In this document: positions 21,244 through 33,319 of the stretch, piece after piece
How positions within the stretch are numbered: the stretch's first letter is position 1
How the letters are laid out: each line of letters opens with the position of its first letter
Origin: Phanerodontia chrysosporium
Lineage: Eukaryota; Basidiomycota; Agaricomycetes; Polyporales; Phanerochaetaceae
Direction of reading: 5' to 3'
NCBI GenBank assembly: GCA_001910725.1
Contig: MJGA01000040.1
Span: forward strand, 62,001-126,000
DNA: 64,000 bases
Made by a program: the position numbers and the translations under genes
Notes under the pieces: generated by a model
The model's input: only the letters and a program-made list of their open reading frames with translations
Database searches by the model: none
What the model was told of the DNA's origin: nothing

Positions 21244-24091
21244 CTAGGTGGCGTCCCGAGAGCCTTCCTGTACAGCCATGTGACTAACCAGAGAGGGGAG
21301 CTTCTTCTGAGGCCTTGATGAGGATACGTCGCTCTCCTTCTGGGTCTTGATACGCTTCGCATGTCGGCGGGACGGGTCTTCGTCGGAAGTGATGCCATCC
21401 TGGCCCTGAGCCTGGCCGTCCTCATCGTCCGCGTCAATCTCGTCTTCAGCCGCGCGTTTCGTGGCTGCGGGAGGCTTCGGGGCTCTTGGTCTGATATTGC
21501 GCCTGGAAACGTCCTTCACGAAGGGAAGGGGGTTATCTTCGAGTATCTTGAGTATGTTTTGAACATGTGTATCCAGCTGCTTGTCGGCTTCTGCCCAGTC
21601 CATGTCGATCTCTCCATGCCCTTTGGACTTGATGCCCTTCTCCGCTTCGACGTAGAGGCTAACCAGGCTCTTGCGCATCTCGTCCAATTCCAGGAGAACC
21701 TTCCGCACCGTGGGGTGGAGACCAGCCGTCTTGTCGGAGAGAAAGCCATCCTGCGTGATGAAGATATGCCGAGAGAGTAGGTCGTTGAACAGTAAACTGG
21801 CCAATTCTTGCTGTGCCTTCAGGAAGCCCTCGAATACTTTGGAGTCGTATATGAGTTTTCCGTTCCCGTTGCGCTGATTGTTCTCATAGTCTGAGATCAA
21901 AAGGACGAACATAGACAGCCAGAGGAGTGACTCCATGTCGTGGAGGGGATTGTGCCGGAAGGAGATTTTCCGGTTCGACTCTGTCGTGGGGTTCAAGGTA
22001 GTTGTAGGAGCAACGTTGGCATTTGCAGACGTCGTAGGCTTTCCAGTGTCGACCTCGTCTATCGAGGCATGCTTCAATTTTCGAGACAAGAACCAATCCG
22101 CGGTAGGGGCAGCCGCCTGTTTCTCGCGGACTTCCTTTGGTTTGAACAGATATTGTCCCACACGAACCTCTTCCGCCATGAAATAGGGAGTCCCCTACGA
22201 GCCAGCGTGAGCTCGCGACAGGCTTACAGAAGACGAAACGACTCACTGTCCGAACGCCATGGTGCGTACTATTGTCGGACAACTCTTTCGCATACTCGAG
22301 ATCACTGATCTTGGCAGACTTGTGTACGAGGACGTTGCCATAGCTAATATCACGATGTACCCAGTTCACAAGGTGCAGGATGTAAAGCCCTATCGAGCGA
22401 TGAGCATAATATCGAGGTACGTCTGCACTGAAGACTCACCGCGAAACACTTCCGATATCATCTCGAAGACCGCGGCAAGCGTATGCAGGGTCAGAAGCTC
22501 CTTTCCCGCGTTCTTGAAAACCGTACGTTGATGAACTTTCGGAGAGTATTCCGGTGCTGCCGCCTGGGTCATGGCGGTGGAGCGAACGGAGCGGGCTTCT
22601 GGCATACGACGGCGGGGAAGCTTCGCTTCTTGTGGGTGAACGGCGTCGAAATTAGGCATCCCAACCGTAACATCAAGGGTACTGATAATCGCTAGTTTCC
22701 GGCCATCTCGGCCGGTCTTGAAGTCGTCGGTTCGGTCGGCCCGTGACTCGATCCAGACATCGCCAAACGCGCGGGGCTGCATAAACAGTTCGTCGAAGGC
22801 TTCTTTGAGGAAGTCTTCGCAACACATGTCGACCCGATGCTTGATGTCCTGGAAGAGTTTGCCCTCTCGTTCTCGATCGACATCTGCCCAGCCTTCTTTG
22901 AGAGCCAGCAGGTCTGTTCCTTCTATGCCGCGCTCGTCTACTTCCACTACCGACCAAACTCTTGTGCCACGGCCTCTGAAAGCATCGGCCCCGTGATTCC
23001 AAAGGAGGTCCTTCGTACGAAATGTTCGCTCGACTACCTGACCGCTAGAGATATCTCGAACGAGTATTTCGTATCGCGGGAGCGCCATAAGTCTGCTTCT
23101 GCGCAGGAGCTTGATAGTCGGATCCCAGCCGAGTTGGACTTCGTTCGCAAACGTCATGGATAGTACAAATTCGACGACCATGTCGTGGTTCTATAGGCGG
23201 GGTTACACCTGTTCAGCCATAGAAGAGTATGCGGTAACGTACTGCAATGAAATCAAATGGGGTCGAGGCGAGTACCTCTGACCGACTGCAGTACCACCAC
23301 CGCATCATCCGGTTCTCGATAGTGTAACCGAAGACAAAACGTCGTCGTACATCCTCCCGCATGATGTGGTAGAGCGACCATAGGATTTTTCTCCGGTTCT
23401 AGAAGCGTTGTCAGAGCTGCAGCAGGAGCTATAGTGGGTAAGGCCTTACATCTAATTTGTCATCATCGTCCTCACGCTTCTTGAACTCTCCTGGTGCCAC
23501 TACGTCCACCCAGTTTACTCTCGCCTTCTGAGCCTTAATCGCTTTCGAGGTACACCGGACGGCATAACTATCGGGCCGAGAGAGCAAACTGTTCCGTATT
23601 TCGGATTTCGGTATTGACGCAGGGTTGCACCGGAACTCGCAGAGTCGGTCGGAGGAGGACAGGCCAGAGATAGAAGCGCAGGCATCTTGGATATCCTTCG
23701 CGAGCTCCTCAAAATTCTTGAAAACCGCGTCCTCATGCATGGGCTCTGTCCGAGGTTTCCCATCCGGTCCCAGAGTGAGTGGGTCGGACGGCTTGACCAT
23801 GTCGCGGGGATCGACAGAAAAAAGAGACCAATGATCGTCTGTTATGGTCTGACGTTTGCGCAGTTCCTGTAGGACAAGGTCAAGGTCGATGCCAGAATGC
23901 AAGTCCGGGAGGAGATAGTTGCGGAAGTCGTCCGTAGGTACGACGCCAACGGTCTCGTTGAGGTCGAGGCAGATGGCATCGCGAGCCTGCTCAACCCAAG
24001 CATTCCCAGAAACAGACTGCGATTCTTTGGAGCGCAAGGGGGTGGAATGAATGGAATGAATACGGATAGTAGGACGGCAGGATTGAGCCAT
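21244..24091 (-). CDS. FunK1 fungal-specific protein kinase (FunK1-2)
   Basis: Five exons in phase: 23450-24091, 23243-23398, 22440-23190, 22247-22389, 21244-22194, for 880 aa. Exon 1 has 'FRCNPASIPKSEIRNSLLSRPD' and 'WVDVVAPGEFKK', the conserved FunK1 N-lobe. Exon 2 has 'FVFGYTIENRMMRWWYCSRSEV'. Exon 4 is the catalytic loop HRDISYGN followed by 'KISDLEYAKEL', where DLE replaces DFG as usual in the family. Exon 5 has 'GTPYFMAEEV' and 'FRHNPLHDMESLLWLSMFVLL', then an acidic/basic, nuclear-localisation-like tail ('RRHAKRIKTQKE'). HRD Arg, Asp and Asn are intact. The substrate is unknown. A TATA box lies 38 bp upstream. The closest relative is FunK1-3 at 26350-29215, with the same five-exon layout. 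Confidence 0.9.
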
Positions 24092-24128
24092 ACCGAGTGG
24101 TGGGGCGCAATGATGGATACCCGTTGGT

Positions 24129-24137
24129 CTTTATATG
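24129..24137 (-). promoter_or_regulatory. TATA box of FunK1-2
   Basis: CATATAAAG on the minus strand, 38 bp from the ATG at 24091. The same nonamer at the same distance precedes FunK1-3. Confidence 0.6.
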
Positions 24138-25547
24138 ACGGTTCTGGGAGCGCTTTCTAGACTGAGTGCTGCATAGCTCAGGTGGCCTCCAGGAAGGTGT
24201 TATTGTGTGAGGACAAAGGAATGTGGCGAGTGGTGGTTCGCGGATAACCTCGCATTCCCAAATTGGAGGTTGGCCTCCGTGTGGGCGCTAGCGCCCGAAT
24301 CGTCCCGTCAATGTAGGTGTTCAAATTTTGGAAGGACACATGGAGAGAGCGGTTGACATCAGGGAGGGAAGGAGGAGAGGACTGGCATTTGCCTGACGAC
24401 AGGTTAGGTGATCCACGGGACGTCGCGGCGAGTGACCCGGCGTGGCGAACAACAACTAGCGTTCTGTTCTCCATATGCACACAGAAACCCTATGACGGGC
24501 TAGAAAGTGCTTGACTGCTCTTTCCCCTGCGCAATAAGTGAAGCAAAAGAAAGCACTGAGGTCCGAAGACCACGCACGAATTTCCGGACAAGCGCACCTC
24601 CGGCGGCACGAGAATTGCGCATCGGGTTCACCAGAACGCACTCGGATGGCCAGGGCCGCTGCATTTCTCTCGCATGTGAGCGGTATAGAGCGGTCTAGGT
24701 CTGTCGGAGGGAGGTCTTCTCTTAATCTCCGTGACAGACTTTTTCAGAGCCGCGCTCTCAATTTGGTCTTTAGGTCAAAATTGTGCTGCCACCAGACGTC
24801 CCAAAGCCTGGTGTTAGAATACACATAAGTAAGCCGTGGAGATCTCTGAGAGCTTACCAGCACATTGTCGACACGCAGCGATTCGAGCGAGGGTGTGGTC
24901 GTCGGCGTCTAACGTCGGAGCGAGGGTGTTGCATCCAGCGAGAGCGCATCAATGATGGCGCAACACCGGCACCGGGGAGCGTCCTCCCCGCCAAGCCCCG
25001 CCTGCTTTCACCGAGCCTCGTCCCCGACCGTTCTCAACAGCATCTCTCACCCTCGCCGTGACTATTATGCGTACACTTACGGCACGAATCAACAGTTCGA
25101 TTCAGTTTAGTATCTCAGATCGGCCTCAGGTAGTCACGACCACACAGATCCACACCAGATCTTTGAACTGTCGCCTGAATGTGCCGAAACATACAAACCT
25201 GGGTAAGGCATTCATGTAGAAAACCAGTCAAGACTACGGCGAGGGGCCATGCCAACTTCTGCGATCGTAGCGTGATCCTCAGCGGCACCGATAAATCCAG
25301 CCCTGTAAGGATGTGTGCATTCGCCAGCCCGTGATTGCAGCCACAACATGCCCGCCATGGTACGCACTCCGTTCATGATGTCTCGTGCGACTTCTGTACC
25401 TGCTCACCGTGCGTTCTCTCTATGTTCTTACTCTGCTGATATCTGGTCAACGGAGATAGCCCCTGAACGTTGAGCTGACAGGCACGTCTTCGTTGCGTCG
25501 AGCTTGGCCAGACACCTCACGGTCTTGCAGATGTCGAGGTATTGGAG
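24138..25547. other. Intergenic; possible lost 5' exons of the UGP copy
   Basis: No gene is recognised in 24138-25300. Between about 25370 and 25547 the plus strand may hold further N-terminal exons of the uridylyltransferase copy, because a CAG acceptor (25528-25530) opens the same frame ('DVEVLEMKAALDKL'). I could not assign a start there. Confidence 0.4.
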
Positions 25548-26241
25548 ATGAAGGCTGCGCTGGATAAGCTGCTCGAGTCCGAGAAAGGGTCTGGATCACG
25601 CAAAGTGCGCCATAGGTTTCATGTCACTCGATCTGCAGGCTAACGGGGCTTTACAGGCCGAGTTCGGCGAAGAGATGCAAGCGTTCCTGCGCCTCTTCGC
25701 GAGTTATATCAAGCAAAAGCGAGCACGCGAGGCCTTGTAGGTCAGCTACGTTTCAACTAGCAACCCTGACTGACTGGCGTTGCAGGGTCTGGGATCGTGT
25801 ACAGCCTGTTGCCGAAGACCAGATCGTTTCGTACGACAGCCTACCAGCCACCGGGAACCCGAAGAACCTGCGGAAACTGGCGGTATTGAAAGTGAATGGT
25901 GGTCTGGGAACGTCGATGGGTGCGTCTCGTTCTGCGCCCCTCTGTTGCTTACTGAATGGTGTGCCGCAGGCATGCCTGGCGCAAAGAGTGCGCTGGAGGT
26001 CAAGAGCGGCATGACCTTCCTCGACCTGACCGTGCGGCAGATCGCGTCGCTGAACGCCGCGGAGCACGCCGACGTGCCGCTGCTGCTGATGACGTCCTTC
26101 CACAAGCACGATGACACTGCGCGCGTCGTGCGCGACGACTACGATTGCTGGTACCCGCCCGGCCATGGCGACCTGTACTATGCACTAGCCCACTCCGGCG
26201 TGCTCGATAGGCTACTTGGGCAGGACAAGTTTTCCGCTTGA
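25548..26241 (+). pseudogene. UTP-glucose-1-phosphate uridylyltransferase, gutted copy
   Basis: Exons 25548-25604, 25657-25736, 25786-25919 and 25970-26241 join in phase. They encode recognisable UGPase blocks: 'EFGEEMQAFLRLFASYI', 'NLRKLAVLKVNGGLGTSMG' (the nucleotide-binding LNGGLGTSMG loop) and 'GMTFLDLTVRQI', then 'LLLMTSFHKHDDT'. The next residues jump directly to 'WYPPGHGDLYYAL'. Normal enzymes (about 500 aa) have roughly 60 residues between these two blocks, and after them the rest of the catalytic domain plus a C-terminal beta-helix. Here a stop follows at 26241. The product (about 180 aa) cannot be an active UDP-glucose synthase. It is a decaying duplicate between two FunK1 genes. 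More 5' exons may exist. Confidence 0.8.
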
Positions 26242-26349
26242 CTGATATAGTGTAGTAGCTGAAGATGTAAAGAAAGTACATGTGATTTATCCATAGTTGG
26301 CGCAATACATACATGTCGATAATACAGCATCATGACCATACAAGCCCAG

Positions 26350-29215
26350 TTACACCTTTGGTCCATCTGACTCTGGGTCATCCTTCAAGCTGGCTTCCTC
26401 GACCCTAGTGGCCAGAGCCTCCAATCGCTGCTGTGACCTAGTTGCAGAAGACCCAGCGTCCCCGGCCCTGCTGAGCCTGGGTATCTTCGATCTGCGAGCC
26501 ATGGGGCTGCCGTCGTTGTCGTCTTGATCGTCGTCATCGGCTGCATCGAGGGTCTGCGAACGGCCGCCTGGTTGATCTTCGTCCTGATCTTCTGCGGGCC
26601 GGTCAATCTCTTTCGGCATGTGCCTTCGCGCCGAAGGATCTTTGACGAGGACCAGGTTCCGGCTCCGTAATAGGTCGAGGATCTTGTCCATTTCCGCGCA
26701 GATCTGTTGACTGACTTCGATGCAGTTGGTCTCCAGCACGTTGTCGACTCCAGGGCGGACCGATTTTTCCGCTTCGATGTAGGCAGCAGTCAGGATGGAG
26801 AAGACGTTGTCGAGGATTTGGACGATACTCGCGACGGTCGGATGCAAACCCTCGGTAAAGCCTGCCAGATAACCAGGCGCCGTCAGCACGAAACTCCGGA
26901 AGGATGCCTTACAAAAAACGCTCCACGCGAGTCGGTGCTGTGCTTTCATGAAGGCCGCAAACTCCTCCTTGCTCCACTTCGTAGATCCGTCGTAACGAAA
27001 ATCGATCTCGAAGTCGGAGATGACCACCAAGTACAAGGCTAGCCATGCAATAGATTCCATGTCATGGAGGGGATTGTGTCGGAACCAGATTCGGGAGTTG
27101 TCGTCCGTGCGGCGTTCGGAAGGCCCAGGTAGGGTAGATACCCCACTAGCCGCTTGATGAGTCTTCTGCTTTGACTCGCGCTTCCTCTTCAGCATGAACT
27201 CGGACCTCGAAAGCTTCTGACTAGTGCCAGACTGCTGCTTCGCATTGAATATATATCTGTCTTCATCGACTTCAAGGGCCATGAAGTACGGTGTACCCTG
27301 TTCACAACAAACATGGTTTTCGTTAGGAGCTCTGTAATCAATATAATTGGAAACGGCGGTGCTCACCGTACGGACTCCCTTGTGGGTAGTATTCTTGGCT
27401 ACTTCCTTGGAGTACTCGAGGTCAGTTATCTTGGTTGATGTCATACGCTCATCCGTGGACGAAGGTGTGATGTTCATGCGGAGAACGTTGCCGTAGCTGA
27501 TATCCCGATGCACCCAACCATGTTGGTGCATGAGCTGCATGCCTGCGACAGCATCAGGAATGAAGAAGAGCAGATATAACGCAGGACGTGCTTACCGTTG
27601 AGTAGATCGAGCAGAGAGTCAAAAACATCTTTGAGCAATTCGACATGCAATAGAGGCTGACCAACGTCTTTGAACACAGTTCGGTGGTGGATCTTGATTG
27701 GGTATCGCAGCTTCTTCGATTCATTTCTGTTCTTCGGGTCGACGTTCCTCTGCCCATGCCTAAAACGCCCGACCACGCGCTTCTTATCCCCGTTCAAGAC
27801 AGCGACGCGTATAACATCGAGGTCATCCGGCAGAGGGGGTGCTTCTGACCTGCAGGCTTTGAAAGAGTCAGCCCGGTCTGGCCTTCCGTCGAGGAGGACA
27901 TCGCCATATGCCTCGGTCTCCATGAATACCTCCTTGAAGAGTTTGATGTCTTCCTCTTCGTTTGATTGCAGAACCTTCTCCTTGATCTGGTCGCCTAGAG
28001 ATCCTTCAGCATCGCGGTCGGCATCGCGCCATGCTTCCTTCAAGACGCGTAGACAACTATTCGGAACTCCGTCGACAACTTCCGTGACTGCCCAGACCCG
28101 CGTACCACGCCCTCGGAGAGGCTCTGCGCCGAAGTTCCAAATGAGGTATTTCGTGCGGAATGTGCGTGCGACGACATCCCCATTAGATGTATCGTGAACG
28201 ATGAACTCGTACTGCGTCTCTTCGTCCGCTGAGGCAGGAGGAAGTGCCTTAATCGTTGGGTCCCAGCCTAGTTGATGAGACTCGGCGAACATGACGCGCA
28301 GGAGAAAGTCGCAAACAATCTCGTGTTCCTAGGCAGTGTTATTAGCTTTTGGGTCAGACGCAGCGGATGCGCATTAAACGTACCTCGACCCAGTCAAATC
28401 CTTCTGAGGCGAAGACCTCGGACCGGCTGCAATACCACAGGCGCATCGTCCGGTTCTCCATCGTGAAGCCGAAAACGAAGCGTCGTTGAATGTCATCGCG
28501 CATGATATGGTGCATCGACCAGAGGACCTTTATATTGTTCTGGTAGGCGGTTTAGCAGAGGGACATCAATAGCGAACAGGTAGTGGGTACTTACGTCGTT
28601 GGTATCCGCACCCGGAGCGGCCTTCTTGAATTCTCCAGGGACAGCCACGTCGATCCACTCCGCTCGAGCTGTCCCATTATTCGCGGCGTCTGCGGTGCTG
28701 CGTATGCCATACGCGTCTGGCCTCGATAACGACGAGCGTCCCCTAGATTTCGGCGCACAAGACGGGTTGCACCGAAAGACGAACGAGGGAACGTCAACTC
28801 CGGAGGGCCTCCCATCCTGCACACTCCGAAGAGCTTCAAGGACCTGACCCGCGAGCACTTCCAAGCGTTCGAAGACTTTGTTCTCGTGCATTGCCGTCAT
28901 TCCGTTGGCCACTTTCATGTCGCATGGGTCCTTGGGCCACAGCGTCCAGCGACCGTGAGAGATGTATTGCCGTTCGTGCATGGCGTCCATCACCTCGCGC
29001 AGAGGAATGGTGTCTTTCAGGTCGGGGAGTAGGTTGTCGCGGAAGTAATCGAGGGGAATCTCCGTCACAACCTCTTGGAGGTCGGTAACCATCACATCGC
29101 GCTCTTCTTGCAGAGTGGCATCTGCAGGTAGACTCTGTGGGCCCTTGTTCTTAGCCGGTGTTTGAAAGGACGAGTGAGCATTGGGTCGAGCACAGTCGAG
29201 AGAGTGGTAATCCAT
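26350..29215 (-). CDS. FunK1 fungal-specific protein kinase (FunK1-3)
   Basis: Five exons in phase: 28595-29215, 28384-28539, 27596-28328, 27367-27542, 26350-27297, for 877 aa. The second exon is 156 nt in both FunK1-2 and FunK1-3. Key motifs: 'FRCNPSCAPKSRGRSSLSRPD', 'FVFGFTMENRTMRLWYCSRSEV', 'HHRTVFKDVGQPLL', catalytic loop HRDISYGN, 'KITDLEYSKEV', 'GTPYFMALEV' and 'FRHNPLHDMESIAWLALY'. The C-terminal tail is acidic with basic patches. All catalytic residues are present. FunK1 kinases are expanded in mushroom-forming fungi; targets are not known. It starts at the first ATG after a TATA box 38 bp upstream. Confidence 0.9.
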
Positions 29216-29252
29216 ACTTGTTGCGGGGGAAGATGCCAGCTACTGTGCCCAG

Positions 29253-29261
29253 CTTTATATG
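29253..29261 (-). promoter_or_regulatory. TATA box of FunK1-3
   Basis: CATATAAAG on the minus strand, 38 bp from the ATG at 29215, identical in sequence and spacing to FunK1-2. Confidence 0.6.
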
Positions 29262-30459
29262 AGGGCTCGGAGGCCGTTTGCCACAAATACCCGTTCATAT
29301 TGTGGGCCACGAAGCTAAAGCGAGCGTTTTGGATGGTCGTGGTTGTAATGAAGCCGCAGTGTCCGAATGAGGAAATGTTCGACGCTGGCCGCATAGGGCG
29401 CTTGCCAGTGGCAATAAGCCACTCGGTTCTCTGACCGAGCACACGGGTCGAAACCTCGTTTACACGGTTTTGGCTCTTTGATTAGAAAGATAATGGACAT
29501 TAATGTGCGAGGGGGCACCTCAAGGCATCAAGGCCTCATCACAAACGGCCACTTTCTGCGACGCCACGAAGCCGGCGCTACCGTTAGGTGCTCGTGCTTT
29601 ATGTCGTGGTCCGCTGGAAGAGCAGTACGCACACCCTTACGGTCATTCATGGACTTTTGTCCCACTGTCTGTGGCTAAGGCGCTTAGTGCTTCATTTAGG
29701 GTAGTTAAACCTCAAAGCCCTGAACTAGATCTTCCACTTCGAGATATATTGGAGAGAACCAACCCTTGCGCACCGAACGACCTCACTCCGAGCGGGCCGA
29801 ACATTCAGAGATATGGGGAGCGGAAATGAAGGTGAGGTCATCTCTTAACTTCGTCCGCATAGGGTGACAGTTTCAACCACCTCCCTTCCCTCTCCAAGGT
29901 TTCAATACCTCGTGTTCATCCTGTCGATGCCGCAATCCTGAGACGCATCTTCATGGATAATCATCCGCGTCAGTCGGAGCCGGAGTTCATTAGCTGCGGA
30001 CGCTTTGGCTCGGTTCAACAGTAGGCAATCTGAAGTCATCGATAGTATCTGACCTCGTGTATTCTCCCGGTATGTCTGGTTATGGCCGTTCTACTCACAG
30101 TTACGTAGCTCATTTAGGAAATGTGGCCTCGTAACGCACGCACTCAGCGTTGACCGACTTCGGAGCAGATTCGCTTCGTCTCTATCCTTCATTTCATCAG
30201 CTGCAGCGACGTGCAAGTCCCGAACAAGTCTAGCAGCTGTCTGGTGAAGAGGCGTTTCGATACCGCCCACTCCTGCGCGGTCGTGACAATGGAGATACCT
30301 CTCTGCTAGGCGGACCTGTGTCTCGTCGATGACCTCGTCGCTGCGTTGGTCTGGATAACCGTCGGGTTGTATTTCTTCTCGGCCATTCGGAAGGTATATC
30401 GGGGTTACCGTCAGACTAGACACCTGCACGTTTCGGCGTGGCGGCTCCAGGATGCGTAG
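29262..30459. other. Intergenic, no gene recognised
   Basis: Divergent promoter region between FunK1-3 and the small gene at 30642. A 135-codon minus-strand frame at 30091-30498 has no family resemblance and overlaps the plus-strand promoter, so I do not call it. Confidence 0.5.
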
Positions 30460-30467
30460 TATATAAG
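30460..30467 (+). promoter_or_regulatory. TATA box
   Basis: TATATAAG, about 180 bp before the ATG at 30642. Initiation about 30 bp downstream would place the 17-bp repeat array inside the 5' leader. Confidence 0.55.
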
Positions 30468-30494
30468 AGCGCAACGGCTTCGGCCGTCTCCAGA

Positions 30495-30579
30495 CCAACC
30501 CGCCCTCACCACCAACCCGCCCTCACCGCCAACCCGCCCTCACCGCCAACCCGCCCTCACCGCCAACCCGCCCTCACCG
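30495..30579 (+). repeat. 17-bp tandem repeat in a 5' leader (5 units)
   Basis: Five head-to-tail units of CCAACCCGCCCTCACCR; unit 1 ends in A and units 2-5 in G. The array is pyrimidine-rich on the coding strand and lies between the TATA box and the start codon. Confidence 0.9.
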
Positions 30580-30641
30580 CCATACCCTATCTAGATAATA
30601 TCTCCACCGCCCCCTTGCCCTTCGACCTGCCCTTCACCGCC

Positions 30642-31344
30642 ATGAGCGTCCGGGAGAACCTCCAGACCATCCAGAACCAAGACTATCACCATCCGCGGTG
30701 CGCCGTGATGCGAAGGGGCGAGCAGAACTTTTGGAAGTTCTCCTCCGGCGGCATCGAAGGCGTCTCGTTGCTCGACGCGTATGAGAGGCGGCTTACCGGG
30801 CTCGACGACGCCAACGACGAGCTGTTCCCCGCCGATTTTGTCAAGGTTTCGATCATCGTTGCGGTATGTCTATCTCTCGCCACTTTTCTCCGTTCCTGAT
30901 CGTGTTGCAGATTCGCGGCTACGCGAAGTATCGTCGCGTCAAGAACGTGCAGCGCACTCGCGGTGGCACTTCATTGCCTACGGTTCGGAGCCGGGTCGTT
31001 GAATGCATTGCTGAGGCTGTTTTACTCTTTCTCAGACAGGTGCGAGCGAGCTCGCTGCCTGTCTCGAACCATCGTCATGGACTAATGACGCATTCTAGCC
31101 CTCGACTACTGCAAGCCATAACGGCAGCGTCGTGTTCGGCCCTGGCGGTGTCCAACTCGAGGACTTTTATCTTCTCGAGCTCTATCGCTACGGCAAGACG
31201 CTGGTTCCAGTTCTGGGCTACGTGCCCGCCGACGTCGCACCTGCTATCCAGGTACGTTCATGACACTGCCATATAGTTCAACGTTCACGAACCAATACCG
31301 CCTCGACACAGAGCCTACAGTGGATGGATGAATTCTTGCTTTGA
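30642..31344 (+). CDS. Small conserved-looking protein, unrecognised
   Basis: Four exons in phase: 30642-30863, 30911-31039, 31099-31251, 31312-31344, for 178 aa. I do not recognise a domain. Features seen: N-terminal 'RENLQTIQNQDYHHPR', a 'GEQNFWKFSSGGIEGVSLLDAYERRL' block, a basic 'RGYAKYRRVKNVQRTRGG' stretch and 'VQLEDFYLLELYRYGKTLVPVLGYVP'. All three introns are short with good donors (GTATGT, GTGCGA, GTACGT) and AG acceptors that keep phase, which supports a real gene. No signal peptide or membrane segment is seen. It has its own TATA box and a repeat-bearing leader. Confidence 0.65.
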
Positions 31345-31817
31345 TGGCATTCTTGCCCGGCACCGGATGTCTGTATAGTTACGCCGAAGCAGCGCTGTTG
31401 TCGTGCTTTCACCCTTAAGCTCCAGCTGTATTATTAGTTTATTTGATATATAATATTATCTGCCTGGTGCACCCTTCCTAAGCACGCCAGTCAGACGTAC
31501 GACTCCTGATGCTATCATCCATACGCTGCAGTGTTCTTGCTTCCTGCCAGCAGCCTTGATGAAAGTGTGTATTGTCAGCTTAAAGCAGGCAGTCCACGCA
31601 CGATGCACGCGGAAAAGGCTGTCCGACTGCGCAAATACGCGCGCGACAGGAACCGCGTATCGCCGTCCATCCCATGCATAGGCTTCCACACAAGACCACG
31701 TTTCAGTTTATTGCGGAGATAGTACACGGTTGCAGCAGACAAGTCACGCCAAGGAGCAAATTACAGCGAAGTTCCGAAAGCAAATGTCCCAAAGCAAGGC
31801 CATACCCGAACATCCTC
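31345..31817. other. Convergent 3' intergenic region
   Basis: 3' flanks of the small gene and of the WD40 gene. Nothing else is recognised. Confidence 0.5.
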
Positions 31818-33319
31818 CTACACCTTGAGCGCGCGTATGCTCTTGCCCATCGCGATCGCGACCCACTCGCCAGGGGCGACATGCCCCGCCACGGCCCCGA
31901 TCCTGGGGCTCCACGCCACATTCACGACCTCCGCCGGGCCCGTGTAGGCCATCACAGGGTCCTGCACGATCCGCTTCTTCGTCTCGGGCCGCGGACTTGC
32001 GCTGAGGCCCGCGGTGCTCCCTGGCCCGTGCGTGTGTCCGCTCCGCGGCGCAGGACTCGCTGACGTCTGTCCCGCGAGGTCCCACAGCAGGAGCTGGCAG
32101 TCATCGCCGGCCGTCGCGAGCAGCGGCGGCTCGGTCCCGCTTCCTGCGGACCACGAGAGCGCGTTCACTGCGGCCTGGTGTGCGTGCAGCTCCATCACGG
32201 GCGACCCCGGGCTCCGCATGTCGAGAATCTGGATGTCGCGGCCGTCCTGGTGGAATGTTGCCATGTAGTTCGAGTCCGACGGGTTGAACGCGATGCGCAG
32301 CAGCGGAGACGTGTGCGGGCGGGCGGACGTCCCTGGAGAGCCTGGGGCTGAGTTGCCGTTCGACGAGGAGGGTGGCGGCACGTTCTTGGGCGGTGGGGTC
32401 TCGTATAGGATGGTACTGTGCTCGAGCGAGCGCAAGTCGAAAGCTCGTAGTGAGCCATCAGCACCGACAGAGACGAAGATATCTGTTGACTGAGGTAGCC
32501 ACGCAACATCGTAGACTTCACGGTCGTGGGCGATGAGCTGGGTTATCGCGGTAGATGTATCGATGTTCCAAACAGTGCAAGTCGTGTCTATTGAGGCTGT
32601 GACGATGAGGTTCGGGGACTTCTCGTTCCACGAAAAGTTGGTTAATGGCGCGCCGGTAGAGTGATTCTGAACTTTCGATTGCTATACCGACATTGTCAGT
32701 TCATGCGACCTGGTGCTCGATATGCGGGAGGAAGAGCAAGATCCCGCATGGTGCAGAGGGGAAGAGGAGACGTACCCCAGACAACGCGGCCCGTAATGTC
32801 AATCTGTGCCCACCCGACTGCGGCGAGCTCTGCGCTTTCCCGACATAGCCCCCACCCCCGCTGCCCCCAGACGCCTGATCGCTTGCATACTCCCAGACCC
32901 TCAATGCGTCGCCCGTAGTTGCTAGAAGTTCTGTTTGCGAAGGTTTCTGACTCCAGGAAAAGGAGTTGGCCGAAGCGGGCTGCCATTGAAGGCTCGTGGC
33001 GGGATAGCCATGGTGCGCTTCGACGAGGGTCACGAAGTCGGGGTAGTACGAATCGCCAAAGTCGGCAGCATAGTCGTCTTCAACCAGCACACGTTCGTCT
33101 TGCAGACCAACGATTGCTATACGATTTCGGTAGTCTTCCGTGAGGGAGCCGAGGCCGAGACGGAAGGATGAGCGCGGTCGATGTTGATGCCCCGGGGGAG
33201 GAGATTTGCACCAATCAAGGGCATATACAGGCCCTGACAGAACGGTAAGATCAGATGTAACGATGCAAGATGTTATACATACACGGGGCTTCGTACTGAA
33301 GAACGGTTGACTGTGTCAT
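31818..33319 (-). CDS. WD40 protein, DCAF7/TTG1 (HAN11) type
   Basis: Exons 33283-33319, 32776-33233 and 31818-32681 join in phase for 452 aa. The N-terminus is diagnostic: 'YEAPWPVYALDWCKSPPPG', 'FRLGLGSLTEDYRNRIAIVG'. The middle has 'APLTNFSWNEKSPNLIVTAS' followed by 'SIDTTCTVWNI', 'LIAHDREVYDVAW' and 'FVSVGADGSLRAFDLRSL'. The end is 'LRIAFNPSDSNYMATF', 'HQAAVNALSWS', 'LLATAGDDCQLLLWDL' and 'WVAIAMGKSIRALKV'. DCAF7 homologues are a beta-propeller scaffold for DYRK/HIPK-type kinases and an adaptor of Cul4-DDB1. Family members are about 340 aa; the extra length comes from Pro/Ser/Gly-rich loops between blades. This is probably the only housekeeping protein gene here. No lesions. Confidence 0.9.

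Noticed and set aside
30091..30498. 135-codon minus-strand frame next to the small gene at 30642
   Set aside because: Overlaps a TATA box and repeat leader on the other strand, and has no family resemblance.
30495..30579. CRISPR-like array
   Set aside because: Units are directly adjacent 17-mers without spacers in a fungal genome; it is a minisatellite.
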